A stretch of DNA of 64,000 bases from assembly GCF_009832905.1 (NCBI RefSeq), contig NZ_CP047135.1, positions 288,001 through 352,000 on the forward strand. The letters are read 5' to 3'. This document shows, piece by piece, positions 54,675-63,411 of the stretch. Both the position numbers and the translations under genes were made by a program. The stretch's first letter is position 1, and every line of letters begins with the position of its first letter. This stretch comes from Stenotrophomonas sp. 364. Its GTDB lineage: Bacteria; Pseudomonadota; Gammaproteobacteria; Xanthomonadales; Xanthomonadaceae. Below the pieces are notes generated by a model, which searched no databases, was not told the DNA's origin, and saw only the letters and a list, made by a program, of their open reading frames with translations.

Positions 54675-57668
54675 TCATGCCTGCTGCTGCGCGGCAACCT
54701 GGCGTTCGATGCTTGCCGCAATCAACGCGACAGCCTCAATGACTGTCGCCTTCGACATCGCATCTGTCTCACCCGTACTGCGCAGGGCCTGCTCGGCCTG
54801 TTGGCAGCTGCGCGCCGCCCGGGTTTCTCCCAGGAATGCCAACGCGCCGGCAAAGCTGTGCAGCAGATCGATCATGGCCGGTGCATCGCCGCTGTCCAGC
54901 GCTTGGGTCAGTGTCGTGTAATCACGATGCGCGGTCTCCAGGAACGCCTCGCGCATCTGCCGCTGAACCGCCTCGCTCACCACCGGAGGTAACGGTGGCC
55001 GGGCCGAGCGATCGAGGTCGAGTCCATGCAACGCGGCCTCCAGCGACGGCAGGTCGAGCGGCTTCAGCAGCAGCGTGGACATGCCCGCCTCGCGTACGCG
55101 CTGCCCGTCCTCGGGCATTGCATTGGCGGTGAGCGCCACGATGGGAATGGAAGGGTTGTCCGCACGCAGCTTCCGGGCAAGCCCGTATCCGTCCAGGCCC
55201 GGCATGTTCAGATCGGTCAATACGATGTCGAACCGACCCTCGCGCCAGCGCTGCCACGCCTCATCGCCGTCGGCCGCGAGGGTGACCTGCCAACCGAGTG
55301 CGTGCAGCTGCCCCAGCGTCACGTCACGGCTGATCACGCTGTCATCCACCAGCAATGCGTGACCGCGCGAGGCATGCATGTGCTCGACAGGCGCCGGCCG
55401 TGGCGGCGCGTCTGCCACGGTCGTGGTCCGGCGTGCCGGAATGTCCAGGTGGAAAATGCTGCCGGTCCCCGGCGTGCTGCGTACGCCGAGGGTCCCGCCC
55501 AGCAGTTCGGCAAAGCGCTGGCACAAGGCCAGCCCCAGGCCGCTGCCGCCGTGCTGCCGTGCCGAGCCGGCACCGACCTGCACGAACGGCTTGAACAGCT
55601 TGTCCTGCGCCTCGGCATCGATGCCCGGGCCCGTATCGCGCACCTCCACGTGCAGCCATTCCCTGCCATCAGGCCGCACCGAGGCATCAACGCTGACCGC
55701 CACCATTCCCGATGCCGTGAACTTCACCGCGTTGCCCACCAGGTTGTTGATCACCTGCGCCAAGCGGCCTGCGTCGGTCACGTAGGCCGGTCCCAGCGCC
55801 TCGCCCGTGTGCAGCTCCAGGCGCAGCCCCTTCGCGTTGGCCTGTGGTTCGAACAGTGTCGCCGTCTGCTGCAGCAGCGCACGCGGATCGAAAGGCGCCT
55901 GCTCCAGCGTCATCAGCCCCGCTTCGATGCGGGAGAGGTCCAGGGTGTCGTTCACCAGCCCCTGCAGCACATCGGCCGCGCTGCGCGCACGCGTGACATG
56001 CGTGTGCAATGCCGCCGGCATGGTCTGGTGCGCAAGCAGTTCAAGATGGCCGAGCACGCCGCTCAAGGGGGTGCGGATTTCATGGCTGATCATCGCCACG
56101 AAGGCGGTCTTGGCCTGGTCCGCAGCCTCGGCATCGTGCTGGGCCTGTTCGGCATGCCGCCGTGCATCCAGCAGCCGCTGCTGGGTTTCCTTCTGTGCGG
56201 TCACATCGGTCACCGCGCAGACCCAGATCGCCCGCCGCTGATAGCGCGAGGCGGCCACGATGGGCTGCAGGTAGCGCGCGGGACCCTGCTCGTCCGAGGA
56301 GGGTACCGCGAACAGCTGGCCGTGTACCTGGCCGTCAACGCGTTGCACCAGGCGGCCGACCAGCACGTCCATCAGGTTGCCGGCGGTGTCGCCAATCAGC
56401 TGCTCCAGTGCCTGGTTGTGCAGGATCACCTGCCCGCTCTGCTGGTCGAGCAGGCACAGGCCCACCGGCGACGTTTCGATCAGTGTGCGGCTCAGTGCTT
56501 CGCTTTCATGGACCCGTGCGGCTTCCTCCAGTGCCGGCCGCAGTACCCGCCGGTCCACCAGCAGCAACAGCGTCCACAGCGCGGCCAGCAACGCTGCCAG
56601 GGCCAGCCCACCGCCGAGCAGATAGATCCGCTGCGCCGCCCAGATGTCGCTCCAGCGGTAGAGCCGCAGCAGCGTCCAGTCGATGCCATGCAATGGCGTG
56701 GACACCACGAAGGCACGGCCGTCAGGCAGTGCCAGCATCGTAGGCCGGGGCGATGGCACGGCGCGCAGCGCAGGTCCGGAAATCGCAGCGTCCACCGCGC
56801 TGCGCAGAACATCGTTCTGCTGGCGGTCCAACACCACCCAAGTGCCCGGGCTGGCCTCCTCCAACCGCTCGCGCAGGCCTTGAAGAGGTTCAAACGTCAG
56901 CCGGTTGATGAAGGGGGTACCGTTGCTGCGCAGGCGCATCTGGGTCACCAGTGCATCCTCGCCGGTGAAAGGATTGCGGCCGAAGTAGGCGCGCAGCCGG
57001 CCGCTGGCCAGTTGAAGCTCGGAGTCCGCCCCCGCCGCCCGCCAGCCCGCATCGGCGGTCTGCGCCAGCGCGGCCAGCGCCTGTTCACGGGTCTGCACTT
57101 TCATGAGCTGTAGCAGCTGCGCTTCATCATGCAGCCCGGCAATCGCGAACAGGCGCCCTTCCGGTTCGAAAGCGAAGGAGATCAAGGAGGTGGGCGAATC
57201 CTGCGCCGCTACGGTTGCGGCCATGTACGCCGAATAGGTCTGCACCATGCCCAGGTACGCCGCCTCCGCCTGGTGCGGAAGACGACCCCGGCGCGGGGCC
57301 AGCGCCAGCCAGGGTACCGACAGCGCGCCAGGCGCCATGACGCCTGCGGCGCCCTCCTGTGCCGAAAAGCGCTCACTGATGGACATCCCGCCAGCCACCA
57401 GCGCGGGCTGCTGGGTCGCCCACAACGTGGCGTTCGTGTTCAAGCTGGCCACGTAGGCCCGCCTGCGCTCGCCGATGTAGCGATCCACCGTCTGCTGGCC
57501 GCGCCGCAGGGCCTCGCGCTCGTTGAGATGCACGGTTTCCAGCCGCAGCCACAGCGCCGCGCTGCCTGCAGCCAGAAGCAGCAGGGTCAGGATGGCGCCG
57601 CCACCGAACAGCAGTCGGCGCTGCAGTCGTTGCAGAGTTGCAAGCACGGAGCGCGAGGATGGCGCCAT
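54675..57668 (-). CDS. Hybrid sensor histidine kinase with receiver and Hpt domains
   Basis: 997 residues from the ATG at 57668 (a GTG at 57731 is possible). An N-terminal membrane helix (LLFGGGAILTLLLLAAGSAALWL), a periplasmic sensory region (about 50-340), a second helix (IYLLGGGLALAALLAALWTLLLLV) and a PAS-like domain are followed by HisKA (FVAMISHEIRTPLSGVLGHLEL), HATPase (NNLVGNAVKFT, DTGPGIDAE, GGSGLGLALC), a receiver with Asp in LTDLNMPGLDG, Thr in ALTANA and Lys in LLKPL, and a C-terminal Hpt with His in DLLHSFAGALAFLG. The phosphorelay residues all look intact. No response regulator gene adjoins it. It diverges from the ADP-ribosyltransferase gene and may govern the nearby type III genes, which is inference. 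Confidence 0.9.
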   Translation of the reverse strand: MAPSSRSVLATLQRLQRRLLFGGGAILTLLLLAAGSAALWLRLETVHLNEREALRRGQQTVDRYIGERRRAYVASLNTNATLWATQQPALVAGGMSISERFSAQEGAAGVMAPGALSVPWLALAPRRGRLPHQAEAAYLGMVQTYSAYMAATVAAQDSPTSLISFAFEPEGRLFAIAGLHDEAQLLQLMKVQTREQALAALAQTADAGWRAAGADSELQLASGRLRAYFGRNPFTGEDALVTQMRLRSNGTPFINRLTFEPLQGLRERLEEASPGTWVVLDRQQNDVLRSAVDAAISGPALRAVPSPRPTMLALPDGRAFVVSTPLHGIDWTLLRLYRWSDIWAAQRIYLLGGGLALAALLAALWTLLLLVDRRVLRPALEEAARVHESEALSRTLIETSPVGLCLLDQQSGQVILHNQALEQLIGDTAGNLMDVLVGRLVQRVDGQVHGQLFAVPSSDEQGPARYLQPIVAASRYQRRAIWVCAVTDVTAQKETQQRLLDARRHAEQAQHDAEAADQAKTAFVAMISHEIRTPLSGVLGHLELLAHQTMPAALHTHVTRARSAADVLQGLVNDTLDLSRIEAGLMTLEQAPFDPRALLQQTATLFEPQANAKGLRLELHTGEALGPAYVTDAGRLAQVINNLVGNAVKFTASGMVAVSVDASVRPDGREWLHVEVRDTGPGIDAEAQDKLFKPFVQVGAGSARQHGGSGLGLALCQRFAELLGGTLGVRSTPGTGSIFHLDIPARRTTTVADAPPRPAPVEHMHASRGHALLVDDSVISRDVTLGQLHALGWQVTLAADGDEAWQRWREGRFDIVLTDLNMPGLDGYGLARKLRADNPSIPIVALTANAMPEDGQRVREAGMSTLLLKPLDLPSLEAALHGLDLDRSARPPLPPVVSEAVQRQMREAFLETAHRDYTTLTQALDSGDAPAMIDLLHSFAGALAFLGETRAARSCQQAEQALRSTGETDAMSKATVIEAVALIAASIERQVAAQQQA

Positions 57669-57832
57669 GGGGCGGCCTGCTGATCGATGCCAGGCCACAG
57701 AGTGCAGGGCGCAGCGCACACGTGCAAGCACCCGCCCACGCAGCCAGCCACCGACGGGTGTCTGCCTTGGCTCCCGCAGCGGTTGCGTGGGTTGCGCAGC
57801 AGCTGCTGCTGCATGCGTAGCGCGCTACCGTC

Positions 57833-57849
57833 TGCAACTAATTGCATGG
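57833..57849 (+). promoter_or_regulatory. Dyad TGCAACTAATTGCATGG before the ADP-ribosyltransferase gene
   Basis: The core TGCAA-CTAA-TTGCA is an inverted repeat. A close copy precedes the AraC-type regulator gene at 59822 (13 of 17 bases or better). It lies 57 bases before the ATG, in an AT-rich stretch with a possible -10 (TAGAGT, 57870-57875). It could be the site of the type III regulator or of the upstream kinase's partner. Confidence 0.5.
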
Positions 57850-57905
57850 TTTCCTTTGAACGAATTTTCTAGAGTGGGCGGCCCTTCTCACGCTGGAACG
57901 TGGTC

Positions 57906-59282
57906 ATGTCTGGTCCTGGAACCGTTGGTGTCGCCGTGTCGCCTCAGATAGCGAGGTATCAGGCCGCCATCGAAAAGCGCAACGCCTTTGATCAGCGTGC
58001 CGGCGCGGCCGAGCAGGCATTCAGTACGTCGCTTCATCAGATCCGCAACACCTGCGACAGTTACATTGACAGAATCGACCGCTGCCCAGCAAAAGAGCGT
58101 GTCAGGGATCTCGGCCCCTATCTGAAGCAGGTCCGCAGCCTGAAACCCGGCGAGCTGCGCCTGACCCCGGACGGTCGCATCAAGCCGCTGAAGAGTACAA
58201 GCAGTGTCAAGAATTTCTTCGGTATCGGTCGCAGCGACCGCCAAGCGCAAAGCGAAGCGCTCAAAGAAATGTTTGGCATGAAGAGCGCGCAGCAGTCAGA
58301 CCTGAAGACAGCACTGGTCAGTACCACGGCGCGGGACAGGTGGATGAGCGCGACGCAGCAACTCGTCGATGCGCAGCACGCGAACAAGGTAGCCGCGTCA
58401 GTTCTTGAACGGCATGGCATCGCCATTCCTTTCGAGCCATCCGAAGGCAGGCACGCCATCGTGACGATGAAGCGCGACGCGGGAACTGCGATCGACGACG
58501 CGAAGCAGACGCATCGCAGAGACACCGTGATCCAGCGTTCGGTGATCACCAAAGAAGTCCGTGAGGCGTACATGGCGTTGGGTCCGGAGGCACCGGCGGC
58601 CATCGAGGCGCTCAGGCCTCCCCGCGCCGACCTGCCGGATGCGAAGGAGCGTCAGGGCCTGTTGCTGTTCTGGCAAACCAGCGTCGGTGCAGCGTTCATC
58701 AATGGGCATGCCCGCCACCTGAGCGACACGCGGGTGGGTGCGCCCGGCGTATTGAGCAGGCGCGTCATCGCCGAGGCCAGGAACGCGCTGGGAAAGGCAA
58801 ACAGCGACCGTGCTGTCGTCCTGGACGCGAAGGATAGAGGGCCCGCTTTCACGAAGGCCGTGGCGTATCTCCAGCGGCTGGGCAATGACTCCGGCAAGAT
58901 CGTGGCCGGAATGAAGGCCGCGGTGACGGAGAGGCCGAAATGCAAGGTGCAGACGCTGTACCGGGGAACGCGCATGGAGCTGAGCGATGTCCAGGCGCTG
59001 AGGGAGCGCCTGTCGACGGGGCAGAGCTGGCCAGCACCCCAGTTCATGTCGTTTTCCACGTCGGAAAGCGAGGCGCGTACGTTCTATAAAAACAGCGACG
59101 AGGGTGTGCCGGTGCTGATCACCGCGGAATGGCCGGGCGCGAGAGACGTCAAGGGGCTCACGGAGCTGGAGTATCTCCTGGTTCCAGGCGCGAAGCTGAA
59201 AAAGCTCGGCGAGAGTTTTTTCACGTTCAAAAGCCGGGCATTCGGACGTGATGTGCACCATTTCCATCTAATTGGCGCATAG
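57906..59282 (+). CDS. Putative mono-ADP-ribosyltransferase, type III effector candidate
   Basis: 458 residues from the ATG at 57906; a GTG two codons upstream is possible. The last 120 residues carry the three elements of the R-S-ExE class of arginine-specific mono-ADP-ribosyltransferases: Arg353 in LYRGTR, the STS motif (Ser384-Thr-Ser) in FMSFSTSESEARTF, and Glu420-x-Glu422 in TELEYLLVPGAKL. The first 340 residues are helical and unlike any domain I recognise (FFGIGRSDRQAQSEALKEMF, RWMSATQQLVDAQHANKVAASVLERHG). There is no Sec signal peptide. The gene lies two genes upstream of the type III secretion operon, which supports secretion by that route. A polymorphic toxin or intracellular enzyme is the alternative. 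Codon use is less GC-biased than in neighbouring housekeeping genes. Confidence 0.8.
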   Translation: MSGPGTVGVAVSPQIARYQAAIEKRNAFDQRAGAAEQAFSTSLHQIRNTCDSYIDRIDRCPAKERVRDLGPYLKQVRSLKPGELRLTPDGRIKPLKSTSSVKNFFGIGRSDRQAQSEALKEMFGMKSAQQSDLKTALVSTTARDRWMSATQQLVDAQHANKVAASVLERHGIAIPFEPSEGRHAIVTMKRDAGTAIDDAKQTHRRDTVIQRSVITKEVREAYMALGPEAPAAIEALRPPRADLPDAKERQGLLLFWQTSVGAAFINGHARHLSDTRVGAPGVLSRRVIAEARNALGKANSDRAVVLDAKDRGPAFTKAVAYLQRLGNDSGKIVAGMKAAVTERPKCKVQTLYRGTRMELSDVQALRERLSTGQSWPAPQFMSFSTSESEARTFYKNSDEGVPVLITAEWPGARDVKGLTELEYLLVPGAKLKKLGESFFTFKSRAFGRDVHHFHLIGA

Positions 59283-59482
59283 TCCGGAAAGTACCGCCGC
59301 AGGGCGCCCATCGTCGATGTACGTGCTTTTGCAGATTCCGCTCATGCGCGTGCAGCCACCTTGCTCTTGCGGCCGCAGGTGATACGGTGGTCGCACTCCC
59401 TCATGTGCTTGTCTCACCGTCGTGGTCGTGCATCGCCGGTGACCGGCAGGCGAGGGCCCATGGAAGATGAGGAGAGGCTTGG

Positions 59483-59794
59483 ATGTCCCGTATCGATGCC
59501 GGGTTCCCGTTACCGTCGCGACCGCGGGCCGAGGATCGCGCCGCCGGTGTTACCGAGACCACCGGGGTCGCCGCCGGCATCGAGCAGCTGAGCAACGCCA
59601 AGAGCGGGTTGCAACCCGGCGCGCCTCGCAGGCGGGCGCGCGTCGTGCCCATGCCTCATCCCGGACCCGTACTCGCCGATGTGATCAGCGCGTCGCTGCT
59701 TGCCGTCGGCGTGGCCGTCACCACGTTGCCGCGGCAGGGGCGCACGGCCCGCCTACCGCGTAAACGTGCGCAGGATCCTGGCCCTGGCGACTGA
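59483..59794 (+). CDS. Small unknown protein between effector candidate and regulator
   Basis: 103 residues from the ATG at 59483 with a strong AGGAG about eight bases upstream. Sequence not recognised: a Pro/Arg-rich N-terminal half (GFPLPSRPRAEDRAAG), SNAKSGLQPGAPRRRARVVPMPHPG, one hydrophobic stretch (VLADVISASLLAVGVAVTTL) and a basic tail. It is 200 bases after the ADP-ribosyltransferase gene and 77 before the regulator gene. The single hydrophobic segment would fit a small membrane-associated component or a secreted peptide. Another frame is open over the same bases but has no ribosome-binding site. Confidence 0.45.
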   Translation: MSRIDAGFPLPSRPRAEDRAAGVTETTGVAAGIEQLSNAKSGLQPGAPRRRARVVPMPHPGPVLADVISASLLAVGVAVTTLPRQGRTARLPRKRAQDPGPGD

Positions 59795-59821
59795 CAGTTC
59801 GTCGTGCCGCGCCGAAAAAAT

Positions 59822-59838
59822 TGCAACTAGTTTCATAG
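59822..59838 (+). promoter_or_regulatory. Dyad TGCAACTAGTTTCATAG before the AraC-type regulator gene
   Basis: Shares the pattern TGCAACTA-TT-CAT-G with the site at 57833. Its centre is 42 bases before the regulator ATG. The arms TGCAA / TTTCA pair with one mismatch. Autoregulation of the regulator is possible. Confidence 0.5.
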
Positions 59839-59871
59839 TCACGGCGGCTTCACGCGATCACGCTATGTCGC

Positions 59872-60621
59872 ATGAAACTGGAGCCCCTGTCCCCTCTCTC
59901 GGCACCGCCCGAACAGGTCGAACGCATCGCGCGTGACCACGGTGCGCTGCTGTGGACGGATGGGCGGGCGCCGGTGCTGCTGGCCGCGCGGCGCTGGGTG
60001 CTGCCACTGCCTGCCATCGACCTGCGTCCCGGCACCGCACTGCTGGCACTGACCGCAAACACAGCGCTGGATGCACGCAGCGCGGCGCTCGAACGCAGGC
60101 CTGTCCCCGACGTATTGCCACGGATGCTGGCCTTCCACGACCACGCACTGGGCATCCAGCGCCCGCAGCCGGAAGACCTTCGCCGGCCGGCCCTGTTGGT
60201 GGTGCCGCAGGTGTCGTGGGATGAACAGAGCTGCCGCAGCTGGCTCGTCCAGGCGCTCATCGCCGACCACGCCGACTTCAACCGGTGCACCTTGCTCTGG
60301 GCACGCAGCGAGAGCTATCAGGTCGTGCGCTTCGTGCTGTCCCATGCCGAGCTCTCCGTACAGGCGCTTGCCGCGCGCTACGGCTTGTCCTGCGCGCAGT
60401 TCCGTCGTCTCTGCCTGCGGGCGTTCGGTCGGCCGCTGAAGGAACAGTTGCGCCTGATCCGGGCCACGCGGGCGCTGCAGTTGCATGCCGATACCGGTAT
60501 CAGCTTCACCCAGGTGGCCACTGAAACCGGCTTCTCCTCGCCTTCGCACTTTTGCTGCGAAATCAAATCGCTGCTGGGCAGGTCGCCGCGCGATATTTTT
60601 GGACGCTCCCGACGCTCGTGA
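59872..60621 (+). CDS. AraC-family transcriptional regulator of the type III secretion locus (InvF-like position)
   Basis: 249 residues from the ATG at 59872; no ribosome-binding site is evident. The C-terminal 90 residues hold two helix-turn-helix motifs (SVQALAARYGLSCAQFRRLCLRAFGRPL and ISFTQVATETGFSSPSHFCCEIKSLLGRSPRDIF). The N-terminal 150 residues are of the InvF/MxiE type rather than a sugar-binding cupin. The 3' end overlaps the secretin gene by four bases (GTGA), so regulator and secretin are co-translated as invF-invG are in Salmonella. Activators of this class often need a chaperone cofactor. Confidence 0.85.
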   Translation: MKLEPLSPLSAPPEQVERIARDHGALLWTDGRAPVLLAARRWVLPLPAIDLRPGTALLALTANTALDARSAALERRPVPDVLPRMLAFHDHALGIQRPQPEDLRRPALLVVPQVSWDEQSCRSWLVQALIADHADFNRCTLLWARSESYQVVRFVLSHAELSVQALAARYGLSCAQFRRLCLRAFGRPLKEQLRLIRATRALQLHADTGISFTQVATETGFSSPSHFCCEIKSLLGRSPRDIFGRSRRS

Positions 60622-62306
60622 AACGTATTCCTTTGATCCTGCTGGCCCTGGTGCTGGCGTCCGTTGCGCTGCCCTGGAGCGCTGTTGCCCAGCAGAGCGA
60701 TGACACCCCACTTGAGGGCACCGCCATCACCCGGCGCGGCGCGCCTGCCGATGGCAGCCGTTTCGTTGCCCGTGGCGACGGCGTGTCGGCACTGCTCAAT
60801 GCGCTGGCCGCGCAGATGGACCTGCCGGTCGTGGTCAGCAGCAAGGCGCAGAAGAAGCGGGTGGAGGGCACCTTTGGCCTGGGCGATCCGCGTGCGGTGC
60901 TCAACCAGCTCACCCGCGATCTGGGCCTGATCTGGTACAGCGACGCACAGACGCTGTATGTCTACGACGCCAGCGAAACCCGCAACGCGGTCGGTCATCT
61001 GCAGTACGCCTCGATTGCGGTCCTGAACGACTTCCTGCGACGCACCCGGCTGGCCGACCGCCGCTATCCGGTGCGCGGCAACGGTGCCGAAGGCACCTTC
61101 TATCTCACCGGGCCGCCGGTCTATGTGGAGATCGTGCTCAACGCGGCGCGCTACCTCGACGAGCTGTATCGCGACGCGGATGCCAAAGCCGAGCACGTGG
61201 AGGTGATCCCGCTGCACAACAGCTTCGTGGAAGGACGCCGCTATGGCATGCGCGACTGGCAGACCACGCTGCCCGGCATGGCCCGCATCCTGGCAACCAT
61301 GCTGGGCGATGCGGGCGCATCCATCGTGGTGCGCCAGCCCGAGCCAGTGTCCGTGCACGGTGATGCCGGCGTGTCGGCGCCCACCGCGTTGCCGACGCGT
61401 TCGCCAGCCGCACAGCCGCCGGATCGCCCGAGCGGCTCGGCGGCGCCACAGACCATCGTTATCGCCTATCCGGAAACCAACAGCCTGCTGGTACGCGGCA
61501 CCCTGTCCGGTATCCAGCAGGTCAAGCGGCTGGTAGCCGAACTGGACCTGCCGCGCCGCCAGGTTGAACTGTCGCTGTGGATCATCGACATCCAGAAGAA
61601 GGAGCTTGATGCACTGGGCGTCAACTGGAAGGGCGACGTGGGCGTGGCCGGCCGCCTGGGCATCAGCTTCAACCTCAATGGGGCCAGCAGCACCCTGGAT
61701 GGCCAGCGCTTCCTGGCCTCGATCATGGCGCTCTCCGAACGGGGCAGCGCCAGTATCGTCTCGCGTCCGGTGCTGCTCACCCAGGAAAACGTGCTGGCCC
61801 ACTTCGACAGCAACAGCACCTTCTACGCACGGCTGGAAGCCGAGCGCGCCGCATCGCTGGAAGCGGTCACCTACGGCACGCTGGTCAGCGTGCTGCCGCG
61901 CGTGTCCGAGGCCGGTGAAGTGGAAATGCAACTGAAGATCGAGGACGGCACCGACAGTGGCAGCAACGTCGAGGGCCTGCCGATCATCACCCGTACCTCC
62001 ATCGATACGGTCGCGCGGGTGCCGCATGCGCTGAGCCTGCTGGTGGGGGGCTACACGCGCCAGGAATCCAGCCGGACACGGCAGGCCGTGCCGGGGTTGG
62101 GGCGCATTCCCTTCATCGGCGGGGCGTTCCGCAACCGCGATACCCGCGAGCAGGAACAGGTACGCGTCTTCCTCATCCAGCCCCGCGTGCTGACCGGCAC
62201 CAGCACCGACGTGGATATCTACGCCCCCGCCCAGGGCAGCACGCTGGGCGATCAGTACCAGCAGCTGCGCGAGCGCATGACCGGGGATGCCGATGGCCGT
62301 CATTAA
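60618..62306 (+). CDS. sctC: Type III secretion outer-membrane secretin SctC (InvG-like)
   Basis: 562 residues from a GTG at 60618, giving a clean signal peptide (MKRIPLILLALVLASVALPWSAVAQ). The N0 domain (FVARGDGVSALLNALAAQMDLPVVVSSKAQKKRVEGTF), N1 and N3 ring domains and a Pro-rich linker precede the secretin domain (RQVELSLWIIDIQKKELDALGVNWKG through VPGLGRIPFIGGAFRNRDTREQEQVRVFLIQPRVL). In length and in directly preceding the gatekeeper gene it matches InvG of SPI-1. It forms the outer ring of the injectisome. It overlaps the next gene by 14 bases. Confidence 0.94.
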   Translation: MKRIPLILLALVLASVALPWSAVAQQSDDTPLEGTAITRRGAPADGSRFVARGDGVSALLNALAAQMDLPVVVSSKAQKKRVEGTFGLGDPRAVLNQLTRDLGLIWYSDAQTLYVYDASETRNAVGHLQYASIAVLNDFLRRTRLADRRYPVRGNGAEGTFYLTGPPVYVEIVLNAARYLDELYRDADAKAEHVEVIPLHNSFVEGRRYGMRDWQTTLPGMARILATMLGDAGASIVVRQPEPVSVHGDAGVSAPTALPTRSPAAQPPDRPSGSAAPQTIVIAYPETNSLLVRGTLSGIQQVKRLVAELDLPRRQVELSLWIIDIQKKELDALGVNWKGDVGVAGRLGISFNLNGASSTLDGQRFLASIMALSERGSASIVSRPVLLTQENVLAHFDSNSTFYARLEAERAASLEAVTYGTLVSVLPRVSEAGEVEMQLKIEDGTDSGSNVEGLPIITRTSIDTVARVPHALSLLVGGYTRQESSRTRQAVPGLGRIPFIGGAFRNRDTREQEQVRVFLIQPRVLTGTSTDVDIYAPAQGSTLGDQYQQLRERMTGDADGRH

Positions 62307-63411
62307 CACCCACATCGCCCGCCCGCTGCCGGTCGTACCGCGTCCTGCGGCGCCGCCCAAGGGCGCTGATCCAGCCGCCGAGGAGCGCGAGGCCGACCGT
62401 TCGCGCGGCCCTGCGCTGCGCAAAAGCGGCCTGATGCAGATGCTGGACATGCACGACGACCTGGCTGGCCTGGTCTCCAGCATGCGCCGCACACGTTCGA
62501 CCGACGCCGGCGTCGACGATATCCGCGGCCAGGCGTGGCTGGATCACGTGCTCGACGAGCAGGGGCCGCAGAAGCTCGACCAGATCCGCCAGCAGCTGCG
62601 CGAGGCCGGTACACCGGACCTGGCCACGCTACGCGCGCTGCTGGCCACCGCCTTTCCCGACCCCAGCGATCTGCTGGCCATCGTGCGCACGCTGTTGGCC
62701 GAGGCCGAGATGGAAGAGCTGCGCCGGACGCTGGCGGAACTGCACGCCGAACTATCCGGCGATGACGCCGCGCGCAGTACCCGTGGCGGGCTCAACGTCG
62801 CGCTCAAGGCACGGCTGCAGGCACCACGACTGCGCGCCACTGCCCGCCAGTTGCGCCGCTCCTACCAGGATTTCCTGGGCGGCGGCGACCCGATCGATAC
62901 CTATGAACTGTGGATCGACCTCTACGGTTTCGAGCGCCGTGGCAGCGTGCTGGACTTCATCGAGCAGGCGCTGGCGGCGGACATGTACGCGCTCGATCCC
63001 AGCTGCTCGCGGCTGGAGTTCGGTCGCCTGCTGCAGGTCGTACGCCAGCTCACCACGCTGCGCTCGGCCGACCACCTGCTGCACCAGCATTGCTGGCATG
63101 CCGAGTTGATGGCCCGGCTGGGCGTGGGCCAGCGTCAGCTGCTGGGTGCACTGCTGCGCATGGTGCGCGTTGGCGGCGGCCTGGCCGAGCTGTTCCAGGG
63201 CCTGCTGGCCGGCGTTGCCTACGCCATGTCCGTGGAAGAAAAGGCGCGCCTGCTGCAGGGCATGCGCCGCTTCCTGAAGGCGCTGCCCCACGGGCTGTGG
63301 GCCGACATCGGCCTGCAGCTGCAGGCGCTGGATGAGGTGGAGGCACTGCTCGATCTGGCGCTTGCCCGCGAGCGCATGCAGCGTGGCCACATGCATCGGG
63401 TGGAGGCGTGA
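62293..63411 (+). CDS. sctW: Type III secretion gatekeeper SctW (InvE/MxiC-like)
   Basis: 372 residues from the ATG at 62293 (GGGG at suitable spacing; an ATG two codons upstream is the alternative). A HrpJ-type domain (about 50-200, LDMHDDLAGLVSSMRR...LRRTLAELHAELSGDDAARSTRGGLNVALKA) and the helical X-bundle domains to the C-terminus fit InvE/MxiC/YopN proteins, which order the secretion of translocators before effectors and interact with SctV. Its position between sctC and sctV matches invG-invE-invA. The stop overlaps the sctV start (TGATG). Confidence 0.9.
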   Translation: MAVINTHIARPLPVVPRPAAPPKGADPAAEEREADRSRGPALRKSGLMQMLDMHDDLAGLVSSMRRTRSTDAGVDDIRGQAWLDHVLDEQGPQKLDQIRQQLREAGTPDLATLRALLATAFPDPSDLLAIVRTLLAEAEMEELRRTLAELHAELSGDDAARSTRGGLNVALKARLQAPRLRATARQLRRSYQDFLGGGDPIDTYELWIDLYGFERRGSVLDFIEQALAADMYALDPSCSRLEFGRLLQVVRQLTTLRSADHLLHQHCWHAELMARLGVGQRQLLGALLRMVRVGGGLAELFQGLLAGVAYAMSVEEKARLLQGMRRFLKALPHGLWADIGLQLQALDEVEALLDLALARERMQRGHMHRVEA

